A stretch of 64,000 bases of DNA from CADEDV01 sp048498035 (lineage in GTDB: Bacteria > Bacteroidota > Bacteroidia > Chitinophagales > Chitinophagaceae). The position numbers and the translations under genes are program-made. This document shows, in pieces, positions 42,675 to 51,329 of this stretch (position 1 is the first letter of the stretch; each line of letters starts with the position of its first letter). The notes below the pieces were generated by a model, which saw nothing but the letters and a program-made list of their open reading frames with translations, was not told where the DNA came from and did no database searches. Location of the stretch: NCBI GenBank assembly GCA_048498035.1, contig JBEHYT010000009.1, positions 62,001 to 126,000 on the forward strand. The letters are read 5' to 3'.

Positions 42675-44987
42675 ATGCTCATTGCACTGATCGTAGGAGT
42701 AATTATCGTTATCCTGTTCGCCTCATTGCGGTCTATGACAATCCATAGCCAGAACGCAGAAACACTCCGCCATCTTCAAAAGACCATCCACTCATTAAGC
42801 GATGCCGTTCATGAGCTTATTCGCCAACAACAGTCGGCAAAAGAACCTCCACCAGTATCAAGTTCCTCCATCGCCGAACAGCCTGAGCCGGTTGCTTCAG
42901 AGGAAACGCCGGAATCCACGATCGCTGAAGAACCGGTAATAGCGCCCACGTTGGTACCGGAACCAATCACCCATGCAGAACCAGCTAAAACCTCCTCCCG
43001 TCGGGATCTCGAAAAATTTATTGGTGAAAATGTTGCCAACAAAATTGGTATCGGGGTATTTGTTTTGGGTATCGCTTTCTTTATCAGGTATGCAATTGAT
43101 AAAAACTGGATTGGTGAGGCGGCCAGGGTTTTGATTGGAGGCATTGCAGGGATTATCCTATTGACCATTGCACACCGCTTCCGCAACACTTACCGCTCAT
43201 TTAGCTCTGTACTCGTAGGTGGCGCGCTAACCGTTTTTTATTTTAGTATCGGGTTTGCATTCCATAATTATCATCTCGTAGGACAAACAGCTGCGTTTCT
43301 GCTGATGGTTGGCGTTGCGGCGCTGGGTGTTGTTTTTTCATTATGGTACAACCGCCAGGAGCTGGCCTTGCTGGCCACCATTGGTGGATTTATTACACCG
43401 TTTCTGGTGAGCACAGGCAACGGTAATTACGTAGTGCTGTTTACATATCTCCTTATACTTAACAGCGCAATCGTTACGCTATCGTGGTTTAAACGGTGGC
43501 CGCTCATCCGTATGGCAGGACTAGTATTTACTATCGTGATCTATGGAGCCTGGATGGTAGTTGGTATGTGGGCCGAACAGGGCGCTTTCCCGGCAGCAGG
43601 GGGATTTCTTTTCGCTACACTCTTTTTCTTTCTATTCCTCGCTATGTTCACCATCAACCAGTTTCGCGAAAAGTCAAAATTCTCAGCAGCTGATTTTGTG
43701 CTGCTCCTGCTTACAAACACCATGTATGCGTGGGCAGGCTATGTTTTACTGGACGAATTGCGACCGGAGTTGCAAGGGTTCTTTTTATTGGGATTGGGCA
43801 GTTTAAACCTGCTTATCGCAATCAGCTGTTATCGTCAGCAAAGAGTAGATCGCAACTTTACGTTACTATCCATCGGACTTGGTATTGGATTCCTTTCTAT
43901 TGCCATACCTGTATTATTCACTAAAAACCTTGTTGGATTGTGCTGGGCATTTGAGTTGACCATCCTGTTCAGCCTTTACCTGAACACAGGGATGAAGCTC
44001 CTTAAAACAGCAACAGATCTGCTTACAGCACTAGTGATTGGGAATATCGTCTTTTCCTGGGCGGGATATTATGGTAATGCTTACGATTTCCTGGACTCCG
44101 CCCGCGAAACGCATCTGCTGGTACCCGTCGTTTTTAATACAGCATTCATTACTGCGTTTTATGGGTGTGCAGCTCTTTTTATTTACAAACGCCTGCTAAA
44201 GCGTGACAGAACGGATGCAAACCGGTTGTCTTTGGTTTCGTTGGCTGCTGTTTTACTGGCTTTTCTTACGGGAGCGATGGAGATCGGGTACCAGTTTGCC
44301 AATCGTTTTGCATTTGGAGGCCTGACGTTTACCTACCTGCGGCTGTATGCATTCCTTTTTGTGACTGTGTTGGTTTTGATAAATCGTAAAAAGAACTGGA
44401 ATTACCTGCTCACGTTCATCTGCCTGTTATTTTATCTGGTTACGGTGGTTGTAGAGAAAAATACCTTGTTGTGGTTGTTGGACCAGGACAAGGCTGCCTG
44501 GTTTATGGCGCATCCTGTAGCAAGTTTGCTGTTGTTAGGAAATCTTGCATGGGTGGCTTTGTTGCTGAAAACTGAAGATGCCCGGAGAAAGCGTGAAGGA
44601 AGCTGGTGGCTGGCTGGCATTTTTGTATTTATCCTGAGCATGGAATTACAGCAGGTGTTTATATGGCTCGCCAATGGATCCGATAGGCATAGCGGTTATT
44701 GGGAAAATCTCTTTTCAAAAGCAGGACTTAGTATTCTCTGGGCCGTTTGTTCATTTGTAATAATGTGGTTGGGGATGAGGGGGCAATTCCGCCCGCTCCG
44801 ACTGGCCTCACTGGCACTGTTCACAATAACATTAATAAAACTATTTGCGTACGATATAAGTGATATGCAGCCGGGAGCCAAGATAGTAGCATTCCTGTTG
44901 TTGGGAATTCTCCTGCTCATCGTATCCTTTATGTACCAGCGCTTGCGTAATATTGTGATGGACAACAAAATTCCGGAGGAGAAATGA
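42675..44987 (+). CDS. DUF2339 multi-spanning membrane protein
   Basis: About 770 residues. One N-terminal helix (LIALIVGVIIVILF) and a coiled coil plus Pro/Glu-rich linker lead to ARDLEKFIGENVANKIGIGVFVLGI-type sequence, written here as SRRDLEKFIGENVANK then IGIGVFVLGIAFFIRY, the hallmark of DUF2339. About twenty more membrane helices follow. Function is unknown; members are large inner-membrane proteins. The ATG at 42675 has an A-rich upstream region; a TTG at 42654 could start it 7 codons earlier. Its stop overlaps the next start (ATGA). Confidence 0.87.
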   Translation: MLIALIVGVIIVILFASLRSMTIHSQNAETLRHLQKTIHSLSDAVHELIRQQQSAKEPPPVSSSSIAEQPEPVASEETPESTIAEEPVIAPTLVPEPITHAEPAKTSSRRDLEKFIGENVANKIGIGVFVLGIAFFIRYAIDKNWIGEAARVLIGGIAGIILLTIAHRFRNTYRSFSSVLVGGALTVFYFSIGFAFHNYHLVGQTAAFLLMVGVAALGVVFSLWYNRQELALLATIGGFITPFLVSTGNGNYVVLFTYLLILNSAIVTLSWFKRWPLIRMAGLVFTIVIYGAWMVVGMWAEQGAFPAAGGFLFATLFFFLFLAMFTINQFREKSKFSAADFVLLLLTNTMYAWAGYVLLDELRPELQGFFLLGLGSLNLLIAISCYRQQRVDRNFTLLSIGLGIGFLSIAIPVLFTKNLVGLCWAFELTILFSLYLNTGMKLLKTATDLLTALVIGNIVFSWAGYYGNAYDFLDSARETHLLVPVVFNTAFITAFYGCAALFIYKRLLKRDRTDANRLSLVSLAAVLLAFLTGAMEIGYQFANRFAFGGLTFTYLRLYAFLFVTVLVLINRKKNWNYLLTFICLLFYLVTVVVEKNTLLWLLDQDKAAWFMAHPVASLLLLGNLAWVALLLKTEDARRKREGSWWLAGIFVFILSMELQQVFIWLANGSDRHSGYWENLFSKAGLSILWAVCSFVIMWLGMRGQFRPLRLASLALFTITLIKLFAYDISDMQPGAKIVAFLLLGILLLIVSFMYQRLRNIVMDNKIPEEK

Positions 44988-45289
44988 TCATTTATAACGT
45001 AACCAACAAAGTTGCTCATGGCATCCACAGGCAATGGCTGAAATGGTTGCAGGAAGAACATATTCCTGAAGTGCTGGCTACTGGTTGTTTTGGCGCGGCA
45101 ACGGTATTACACCTGGTAGAGGCAGATGATGAAGACGGAATTACCTATGCAATTCAATACCAGGCGCCGGATATGCAACATTATGAACGGTATCTTTCCG
45201 AATATGCTGAAAAATTACGAGCGCAATCGTTTGAAAAATGGGGTAGCCAATTCATCGCGTTCCGTACATTAATGCGTGTTGTGAATTGA
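44984..45289 (+). CDS. DUF4286-family protein
   Basis: 101 residues. MIIYNVTNKVAHGIHRQWLKWL, GCFGAATVLHLVEADDEDGITYAIQYQ and WGSQFIAFRTLMRVV match the DUF4286 family, a small ferredoxin-like fold of unknown function found mainly in Bacteroidota. A good Shine-Dalgarno (GGAGGAG) precedes the ATG, which overlaps the DUF2339 stop by four bases, so the pair is coupled. Confidence 0.87.
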   Translation: MIIYNVTNKVAHGIHRQWLKWLQEEHIPEVLATGCFGAATVLHLVEADDEDGITYAIQYQAPDMQHYERYLSEYAEKLRAQSFEKWGSQFIAFRTLMRVVN

Positions 45290-45450
45290 GTGTGAAAAAT
45301 AAATATTTACTGAAACATCAATGCGAAAACAGTTGTATATTCCGCGCCTTATCTCAATTTCATACAATTTTGCAAATCGCTGAAAGCCAATACTGGCAAG
45401 GGTTTCATTAAATTGATCAAATTTCATTTTTCCTTCTGGCGCGTCAAACC

Positions 45451-45489
45451 GTGACCCGTTGCGGGTTTCACTGCTTTTTTTATTTTTTC
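45451..45489 (+). terminator. Probable terminator of the DUF2339-DUF4286 unit
   Basis: GTGACCCG can pair with CGGGTTTCAC leaving a two-base bulge, followed after TGC by a T run. It is 160 bases after the DUF4286 stop, so some leader-like sequence lies between. Confidence 0.5.
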
Positions 45490-45526
45490 TATATCGATTA
45501 AATTTTTCCCGGTATCAAAAACGGTA

Positions 45527-45534
45527 TAATTTTG
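45527..45534 (+). promoter_or_regulatory. -7 promoter element of the HU gene
   Basis: TAATTTTG matches TAnnTTTG, 33 bases before the HU start codon; a TTTTT run about 20 bases upstream may serve as a weak -33 box. Confidence 0.5.
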
Positions 45535-45567
45535 TCGCCGTTACTGAAATCCATAAAAATATACATC

Positions 45568-45837
45568 ATGAACAAAGCCGAGTTAATTACCAAGATTTCT
45601 GACGATGCAGGTATTACTAAAACACAAGCCAACGCCGCACTGGATTCATTTGTGGAGGCGGTAACCAAAACCCTTAAAGCAGGAGATAAAGTGACCCTGG
45701 TAGGTTTCGGTACATTTTCAAAATATCAGCGCAAGGCCCGTAATGGACGTAATCCCCGCACCGGCGAAGTGATCAAGATCAAGTCTCGCAAGGTAGCTCG
45801 ATTTAAGGCTGGTAAAGAACTGGCTGCAAAGCTCTAG
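45568..45837 (+). CDS. hup: HU-family DNA-binding protein
   Basis: 89 residues with the complete HU/IHF fold: MNKAELITKISDDAGITKTQAN, VTLVGFGTFSKYQRKARNGRNP (the DNA-binding arm with the RNP tip at RNGRNPRTGE) and KVARFKAGKELAAKL. It bends and compacts DNA as a homodimer or with a paralogue. Basic C-terminal region and length are normal. A terminator follows at 45858. Confidence 0.95.
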   Translation: MNKAELITKISDDAGITKTQANAALDSFVEAVTKTLKAGDKVTLVGFGTFSKYQRKARNGRNPRTGEVIKIKSRKVARFKAGKELAAKL

Positions 45838-45857
45838 TAGCCGGCAAACCCTTTGAA

Positions 45858-45890
45858 AGCTCCATTCCTGCAAGCGGAACGGGGCTTTTT
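45858..45890 (+). terminator. Intrinsic terminator after HU
   Basis: AGCTCC-a-TTCC pairs with GGAA-c-GGGGCT across a 7-base loop, then five T residues. It lies 21 bases after the HU stop and within the upstream region of the bTHX gene. Confidence 0.8.
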
Positions 45891-45936
45891 CATTACAAAT
45901 CGTATTTTCGCAGAATTAATAACAAAAACAAATAAT

Positions 45937-46059
45937 ATGGGAAGAGGTGATAAAAGAACCGCAAAGGGAAAACGTTTTAAAGGCTCATTTGGTAAAAGCC
46001 GCCCTGCGGTTTCTCCGGCTGTAAAGAAGAAAACAGCCGCCAAGAAGAAAAGCGCCTGA
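45937..46059 (+). CDS. 30S ribosomal protein bTHX
   Basis: 40 residues from MGRGDKRTAKGKRFKGSFGK, followed by SRPAVSPAVKKK and a Lys/Ala-rich tail. This matches the small basic THX (bTHX) family of the 30S head. The longer reading frame beginning at 45853 includes the HU terminator and should not be used. A terminator follows directly. Confidence 0.88.
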   Translation: MGRGDKRTAKGKRFKGSFGKSRPAVSPAVKKKTAAKKKSA

Positions 46060-46086
46060 TCGTACAACTAACGAAACGATACTGGA

Positions 46087-46123
46087 ATAACCCGCCTGCT
46101 TTGCTGGTGGGTTATCTTTTTTT
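46087..46123 (+). terminator. Intrinsic terminator after bTHX
   Basis: ATAACCCGCC pairs with GGTGGGTTAT around TGCTTTGCT, followed by C and seven T residues. It also overlaps the stop of the convergent pdxH gene. Confidence 0.85.
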
Positions 46124-46760
46124 AGGGAGCCAGCCGTTCAATGATCCAGTTTCCGCTTTCCTGCAGCGTGTATTGGAGCCTGTCGTGCAGGCGGCTGGGT
46201 CGCCCCTGCCAGAACTCCATAATAACCGGCTTTACGATATACCCACCCCAATAGCCCGGGCGTTCGGGTTTACTGCCTACTTCCGCCTCCACACGTTTAT
46301 ATTGCTCATCCAGCCATTCACGGCTTTCAATTACATGGCTTTGGGGCGAAACGATTGCGCCCACCTGGCTGCCGGTTGGCCGGGAATGAAAATAAGTATC
46401 ACTTTCCGAGCCTGGTGTTTGGGAAACAAGCCCGGTAATTCGTACCTGTCGCTCCAGTTCTTTCCAGAAAAAAACCAGGCAGGCTTTAGGATTTTCGGCG
46501 AGATGCCGTCCTTTTAAACTCTCATAATTCGTAAAAAAGCGGAAACCTTCCGAGTCCAGGCCTTTTAGCAGCACGATGCGTGCCGAGGGCGCCCCATCCG
46601 CGGAGGCTGTGGCCAGCGTCATCGCATTTACTTCTTCTATATCGGAATGAATAGCCTCGTCCCACCACTGTTGAAACTGACGGATGGGATCGGGAAAAAC
46701 ATCATGTTCGGAAAGCGTCTTTAACGCGTAATTCTTGCGGATTGAAGCGATATTGTCCAT
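46122..46760 (-). CDS. pdxH: Pyridoxamine 5'-phosphate oxidase
   Basis: 212 residues, the usual PdxH length. PSARIVLLKGLDSEGFRFFTNY, ACLVFFWKELERQVRITG, SRPTGSQVGAIVSPQS and the C-terminal EFWQGRPSRLHDRLQY and WIIERLAP (RLxP end) are diagnostic and distinguish it from the two PPOX-like paralogues at 17543 and 20057. It uses FMN to oxidise pyridoxine or pyridoxamine 5'-phosphate to PLP. Confidence 0.95.
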   Translation of the reverse strand: MDNIASIRKNYALKTLSEHDVFPDPIRQFQQWWDEAIHSDIEEVNAMTLATASADGAPSARIVLLKGLDSEGFRFFTNYESLKGRHLAENPKACLVFFWKELERQVRITGLVSQTPGSESDTYFHSRPTGSQVGAIVSPQSHVIESREWLDEQYKRVEAEVGSKPERPGYWGGYIVKPVIMEFWQGRPSRLHDRLQYTLQESGNWIIERLAP

Positions 46761-46811
46761 GTTGCAAAGCTACAACATGCAGGAATTTGAACAGATGAGA
46801 ATAATCATGTC

Positions 46812-47825
46812 CTAACCCTGGCGCGACCGCATTAACTGGTCCCGCTCTTCTGATACCATATTCAACATGCTCTCCAGTTCGCCAATGCGCTTGATCTGTC
46901 CTTCCAATCGCTTGTTGGCATCCGAAACGTCCTGCAGATCATTATTCAGTTCTTCCAGGTAATTAACCCGTTTCTGCAACTGCTGCCGCTGCAGCGTTAC
47001 TTCGCGAAGTTGCTCCTCCACATCATTCACCTGCAACTGTAACTCGCGATTTTCCATTGCAAAAGCGTTCAACTTGATGCGCTGTTCCTCATGATCCCGT
47101 TGCAGCTTTGCATAACCTTCTTTTAATTCATCCAGTTCCAGGCTCGCCGTACGAGATATGCTTACCTGCTGCTCCAGCTTATGCATCTTATCCTGCAACG
47201 CGTTAAATTCTGTATAGGCATTGTCCAGCATCGAGCTCATTTCCTTTGACAAATGTGCCGTGCGGCGAACATGCCCCAACTCCTGCTCCTTTTGCAGCAA
47301 CTGCGCCTGTAAATCTTGCACCTGGCCCGACAATTCTTCATTGTCCCGCAACACAACCGTGGCTTTTTCTTCAGATTCCCTCAGCAAGTCCAGTTGGTCC
47401 AGCAGGCGATTGATCCGATCATTGTGATCAGACAGGTTTAGTTGCGCCTCGCGGAGTTGTTCGTAGTAACTGCTCTTCGCATCTGCCACGGCTGGTCTCG
47501 GTTCTTTAGCCACCGATTCCAGGTCTGCCTGCAGCTTTTTATTCAGTCGACGTGTTTCTTCTGCCTCAATGGTTAAAATGGAATTATTTTCCTGCGAATG
47601 CTCCAGGTCGTTCCGCAATTGAGCAAGTTCTTTATCCTTCACTTCCATTTCATTGAAATATTTCATCTTCCACTCGTTAAACTGGGGGTTCGACTTTTTA
47701 TGCTCCTGCAGCGTAGCACGCAGGTTGCGACGGGATATAATGAAAAAATGAATGGTAATGCCAAGGATAAGTGCTCCAAGCATCAGCACGATGATCTCAA
47801 TCAATGTCAGGGATAGGGTTGGCAT
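46812..47825 (-). CDS. Membrane-anchored coiled-coil protein
   Basis: 337 residues. One N-terminal helix (LIEIIVLMLGALILGITIHFFI) anchors a long coiled coil covering residues 40-330, dense in Leu, Glu, Gln and Lys at heptad spacing (for example REAQLNLSDHNDRINRLLDQL and VNDVEEQLREVTLQRQQLQ). It ends in ELESMLNMVSEERDQLMRSRQ. I recognise no catalytic motif or named domain. It may be a structural or scaffold protein near the inner membrane; position between pdxH and pyrH gives no clear hint. Confidence 0.78.
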   Translation of the reverse strand: MPTLSLTLIEIIVLMLGALILGITIHFFIISRRNLRATLQEHKKSNPQFNEWKMKYFNEMEVKDKELAQLRNDLEHSQENNSILTIEAEETRRLNKKLQADLESVAKEPRPAVADAKSSYYEQLREAQLNLSDHNDRINRLLDQLDLLRESEEKATVVLRDNEELSGQVQDLQAQLLQKEQELGHVRRTAHLSKEMSSMLDNAYTEFNALQDKMHKLEQQVSISRTASLELDELKEGYAKLQRDHEEQRIKLNAFAMENRELQLQVNDVEEQLREVTLQRQQLQKRVNYLEELNNDLQDVSDANKRLEGQIKRIGELESMLNMVSEERDQLMRSRQG

Positions 47826-47954
47826 AACGGCGGAACTGTTTCTGAAACTATTAAAAATCGGCTAAATAGCCGTCAATAGTTTTTCACAGGTGGGGTAAAA
47901 ATGCGACTGCAAGATAACAGCTCCTACGAATTATAAAATAGGAAATCTACGATA

Positions 47955-48668
47955 CTAGCCTTTTACCAGCGTACCTACTTTTTCCCCGGTTACCACGCGG
48001 CGCAGATTCCCTTCCTTATTCATGTCGAAAACGATAATAGGAAGGTTGTTTTCCATACATAACGTAAAGGCTGTCATGTCCATAACCCTTAAATTCTGGG
48101 AAAGGCACTCCTGGAAAGTAATTGTATTATAACGCGTTGCAGTGGGGTCTTTTTCGGGGTCGGCGGTATAAATTCCGTCTACCCGGGTACCCTTCAGGAT
48201 CACGTCTGCATTGATTTCAATAGCCCGGAGTGAACCGGCGGTGTCTGTTGTGAAATAGGGATTTCCCGTACCGGCGCCAAAAATTACGACACGGCCCTTT
48301 TCTACGTGGCGGATCGCCCGGCGGCGGATATAGGGCTCTGCGATCTGCTCCATCTTAATGGCGCTTTGCAGACGCGTATATACCCCCACACGCTCCAGGC
48401 CAGCCTGTAAAGCCATGCCATTGATCACAGTGGCAAGCATTCCCATATAATCACCATGGGCCCGTTCAATACCGGTATCCGCCTCATTCATGCCTCGGTA
48501 GATATTTCCACCGCCAATTACAATCGCTACCTGTACGCCCAGGTCGGTAATGGATTTGATGTCCTGCGCATACTGCGCAATCACATCAGTATCAAAACCA
48601 AAACTTTTATCGCCCATCAGCGATTCACCGGAAAGTTTGAGGAGAACTCGTTTGTATTTGGGAAGCAT
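47955..48668 (-). CDS. pyrH: UMP kinase
   Basis: 237 residues from MLPKYKRVLLKLSGESLMG, the classic UMP-kinase N-terminus. VAIVIGGGNIYRG, ERAHGDYMGMLATVINGMAL, RVVIFGAGTGNPYFTTDTAGSLRA and VDGIYTADPEKDPTATRY match the amino-acid-kinase fold with UMP-binding loops. It makes UDP for nucleotide synthesis. The ATG at 48668 is conserved in the family; an ATG six codons upstream is not. A TATCTTCG promoter-like element is at 48690-48697 (minus). Confidence 0.95.
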   Translation of the reverse strand: MLPKYKRVLLKLSGESLMGDKSFGFDTDVIAQYAQDIKSITDLGVQVAIVIGGGNIYRGMNEADTGIERAHGDYMGMLATVINGMALQAGLERVGVYTRLQSAIKMEQIAEPYIRRRAIRHVEKGRVVIFGAGTGNPYFTTDTAGSLRAIEINADVILKGTRVDGIYTADPEKDPTATRYNTITFQECLSQNLRVMDMTAFTLCMENNLPIIVFDMNKEGNLRRVVTGEKVGTLVKG

Positions 48669-48808
48669 ACAGGTACCGTTTTGCAAGCGCGAAGATAGGG
48701 GAATTTAGACGTTGCACGCAGTAGTATTACGCCCGAAAATACCGATTTGCACCAACTGTCAAAACCAGATTGAAACAACATTCGTAGCTATCATCACAAG
48801 CAACCAAA

Positions 48809-49369
48809 ATGAACGCACTTGCCATTTTTACCAACCGGCTTGCGTCCTGTAGCGACCAAACCGGTCAGCTGCTGCAACAGCAAGCCATCAAGCGATTACG
48901 TGCAACTACAGACCTGGCAGATGCCGATCGTTATGTATTTTACTGGGATAATATCCGGCTTAGCGATGCCTGGGACAATGACCTGTATAATAAATTCCTG
49001 CAGTCGGGAACCTGTTTTGGCTCCAGGCTGGGCACAGCCTTTGAACGACTTTTTCAACAACGTTACCAGCAGGTGAGCATGATTGGCCTGAACCGCTTTC
49101 CTGTAACCAACGCACTGCTTGACGATACCTTTTCGCTGCTGCGCATGCACGATGTAGTCGTTGGCCCGGCAGCAGATGGCCGTCTTTACCTGCTGGCGTG
49201 CAGCCGCTATATTCCTGAACTATTTTCCCTTGAGTCCTGGGGGACAACGGAAAGCTACCCTCAGCTTGTAAAGCGACTGGAAGAGCTGCAATTACGGTGG
49301 CATGCAATGCCAGTGCTTCGGGACCATCCGGAAGGGGTTTTTGATATTCCTCCGCTGGTTTCCTGGTAG
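48809..49369 (+). CDS. DUF2064 (TIGR04282-like) putative glycosyltransferase/nucleotidyltransferase
   Basis: 186 residues with a GT-A-like Rossmann fold. VVVGPAADGRLYLLACSRY corresponds to the family motif VxGPAxDGGYYLxG, and DDTFSLLRMHD to the metal-binding region, but the first Gly pair of the typical motif is changed (DGR for DGG). The usual N-terminal KxPxPGxVKTRL motif is replaced by NRLASCSDQTGQLL, so the nucleotide-binding loop looks degenerate; catalytic activity is doubtful. It lies between pyrH and tsf on the opposite strand, which interrupts that cluster. Confidence 0.7.
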   Translation: MNALAIFTNRLASCSDQTGQLLQQQAIKRLRATTDLADADRYVFYWDNIRLSDAWDNDLYNKFLQSGTCFGSRLGTAFERLFQQRYQQVSMIGLNRFPVTNALLDDTFSLLRMHDVVVGPAADGRLYLLACSRYIPELFSLESWGTTESYPQLVKRLEELQLRWHAMPVLRDHPEGVFDIPPLVSW

Positions 49370-49380
49370 GCTATTCAGAT

Positions 49381-49411
49381 AAAAAAAGGGCTGCAAATGC
49401 AGCCCTTTTTA
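49381..49411. terminator. Bidirectional terminator between DUF2064 gene and tsf
   Basis: GGGCTGC-aaat-GCAGCCC flanked by seven A and five T residues gives a good terminator in both directions for the convergent genes. Confidence 0.9.
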
Positions 49412-49429
49412 AAAATATAATGTGCTGGA

Positions 49430-50266
49430 TTAACCGAGCGCTACACGTTTGAATGCAGTTACGGTTACACCGCCATTTTCTTTCAGGTAGTCACCTACAG
49501 ATTTACCGGCGTCTTTTACAAATGCCTGGGCAGTGAGTGTTTGCTCTTTGAAGAATGCGCCCATTTTGCCTTCGGCAATCTTGGCGAGCATATCATCCGT
49601 TTTTCCTGCCATCTTAGGATCCTGTTTCATCAATTCCACGATGATATCTTTTTCCCGTGCAACCACTTCTGCCGGAACACTGGCAGCATCAATCGCTACC
49701 GGGTTCAATGCAGCAATTTGCATGGCGATATCCTTGCCTACTTCCGGGGCATCTTTATCAAGACCCACCAGTACACCGATACGGTAAGCACCGTGAATAT
49801 AAGAAGCTACATAAGGAGCTTCTACACGCTCAAATTTTGTAACACCGATCTTTTCGCCAATGCTGGCCAGTTTATCATTCACCAGTTCAGCTACAGTCAG
49901 GTCACCGGCTTTCGTATTCAGCAGTTCATCCAGGCTCTTCACATTGTTGTTGATTGCAGTATCTGCGATCAACTGGCCAAACGCTACGAAATCTGCATTT
50001 TTAGAAACGAAGTCGGTTTCGCAGCTTACGCATACAACGATACCGGTTTTGTTGTCGGCAGTTGTTTTTGCAATCACTACACCTTCTTTTGCTTCACGGT
50101 CTCCACGTTTTGCGGCAACCTTCTGGCCTTGCTTACGCAACCAGTCGATAGCGGCTTCAAAATCACCATTGGTCTCCGTCAGGGCCTTACGGCAGTCCAT
50201 CATTCCGGCGCCGGTAGCCTGGCGAAGTTTATTGATATCAGCTGCACTGATAGTTACTGTGCTCAT
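49430..50266 (-). CDS. tsf: Elongation factor Ts
   Basis: 278 residues. The N-terminal UBA-like part (INKLRQATGAGMMDCRKALTE) and the TDFV motif inside CVSCETDFVSKNADFVAF are diagnostic for EF-Ts, which recycles EF-Tu. The C-terminal coiled-coil and PKMAGKTDDMLAKIAEGKMGAFF segment is complete. It follows rpsB by 55 bases in the standard order rplM-rpsI-rpsB-tsf. Confidence 0.97.
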   Translation of the reverse strand: MSTVTISAADINKLRQATGAGMMDCRKALTETNGDFEAAIDWLRKQGQKVAAKRGDREAKEGVVIAKTTADNKTGIVVCVSCETDFVSKNADFVAFGQLIADTAINNNVKSLDELLNTKAGDLTVAELVNDKLASIGEKIGVTKFERVEAPYVASYIHGAYRIGVLVGLDKDAPEVGKDIAMQIAALNPVAIDAASVPAEVVAREKDIIVELMKQDPKMAGKTDDMLAKIAEGKMGAFFKEQTLTAQAFVKDAGKSVGDYLKENGGVTVTAFKRVALG

Positions 50267-50321
50267 TAGAAATAACTTTATTAAGATTAATAATTAGCAG
50301 TTGATCCTGGTTATTGTGCGT

Positions 50322-51230
50322 TTAGCGACGTGCGCCACCACCACGTTGTCCACCACCGCTGTTGCCAGTTGTACGACGACGTTGTCCGCCGCCTGCACCT
50401 GCGCCACCGCCGGTACGACCAGCACCACGGGAACGGCCACCACGACCGCCCTCAGCCTGAGCTTCTGCTTCCAGGCGGGCTGCTTTCTTTTCTGTATCAT
50501 CTGCATTTACATCTTCCACATCTTCATCTTTAGCGGCCTGGCGTTCAGCAAGACCTTCTGCAATTGCAGCAGTGAGATAGTTGGTGATGATTGCGATGGA
50601 TTTGGTAGCATCATCATTACCCGGGATCGGGAAATCTACCTTGTTCGGATCGCAGTTGGTATCTACCACACCAAATGTGGTAACACCCAGGCGTTTTGCT
50701 TCGGCAAGACCGATGTGCTCATGCCCGATATCTACGATGAACAGCGCTGCAGGAACACGGCCAAGCTGGGCGATACCACCCAGTACTTTTTCCATTTTTT
50801 CCTTATCGCGGCTCAGGGTAAGACGTTCTTTTTTAGTGATGCTGTCAAAAGAACCATCGCCCAGCATTTTTTCAATGCTCTGCATCTTCTTCACGCTCTT
50901 ACGAACGGTGTTGAAGTTGGTAAGCATACCACCCAGCCAACGCTCGGTAACATAAGGCATGTTTACGCGCTTTGCGCATTCTGTAACGATGTCTTTCGCC
51001 TGCTTCTTGGTACCTACAAACAGGATCTTCTTTCCGCTGCGGGCAATCTGCTTCATGGCAGCCGCAGTTTCCTGGAGACATTCAACTGTCTTGTTCAGGT
51101 CGATGATATGAATACCTTTCTTCTCAGCAAAGATGTAAGGTAACATCTTGGGATTCCACTTCTTCTTGAGGTGACCGAAGTGAACACCTGCTTCAAGAAG
51201 CTGCTGTTGCAAGGATGTATTGTTTTCCAT
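50322..51230 (-). CDS. rpsB: 30S ribosomal protein S2 with Arg/Gly-rich C-terminal extension
   Basis: 302 residues. The first about 230 are normal S2: LLEAGVHFGHLKKKWNPKMLPYIF, ILFVGTKKQAKDIV, RWLGGMLTNFNTV, DIGHEHIGLAEAKRLGV, PIPGNDDATKSIAIIT. After a charged linker (AAKDEDVEDVNADDTEKKAA) comes a 45-residue tail built of Gly, Arg, Ala and Gln (RGGRSRGAGRTGGG, GGGQRRRTTGNSGGG) with RGG-box character. Such low-complexity tails bind RNA in other proteins; a role on the ribosome is not known to me. The tail ends GGGARR at the stop. Two hairpins lie in the 99 bases upstream. Confidence 0.96.
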   Translation of the reverse strand: MENNTSLQQQLLEAGVHFGHLKKKWNPKMLPYIFAEKKGIHIIDLNKTVECLQETAAAMKQIARSGKKILFVGTKKQAKDIVTECAKRVNMPYVTERWLGGMLTNFNTVRKSVKKMQSIEKMLGDGSFDSITKKERLTLSRDKEKMEKVLGGIAQLGRVPAALFIVDIGHEHIGLAEAKRLGVTTFGVVDTNCDPNKVDFPIPGNDDATKSIAIITNYLTAAIAEGLAERQAAKDEDVEDVNADDTEKKAARLEAEAQAEGGRGGRSRGAGRTGGGAGAGGGQRRRTTGNSGGGQRGGGARR

Positions 51231-51243
51231 TTATTTGAGCTTT

Positions 51244-51325
51244 GGGCGGCCGTTTGCAGCGGCCCGCTTTTTAAAATTTTGTTTTTAATCCCGGCAGCAA
51301 AAAGCCAAAGGCCATTTGCCGGCAG
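51244..51325 (-). promoter_or_regulatory. Two stem-loops between rpsI and rpsB
   Basis: On the minus strand, directly after the rpsI stop, CCGGCA ... TGCCGG (51290-51325) forms a stem with further inner pairing (GCAAA/TTTGC or GCC/GGC), and GGCCG-7 bases-CGGCC (about 51246-51262) lies just before the rpsB start. Neither is followed by a T run, so these are more like processing or translation-control structures than terminators. Confidence 0.4.
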
Positions 51326-51329
51326 TACA

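Noticed and set aside
51244..51281. Plus-strand terminator before AAAATTTTG
   Set aside because: The GC-rich hairpin plus T run looks like a terminator on the plus strand, but there is no plus-strand gene upstream; it is better read as a leader hairpin of rpsB.
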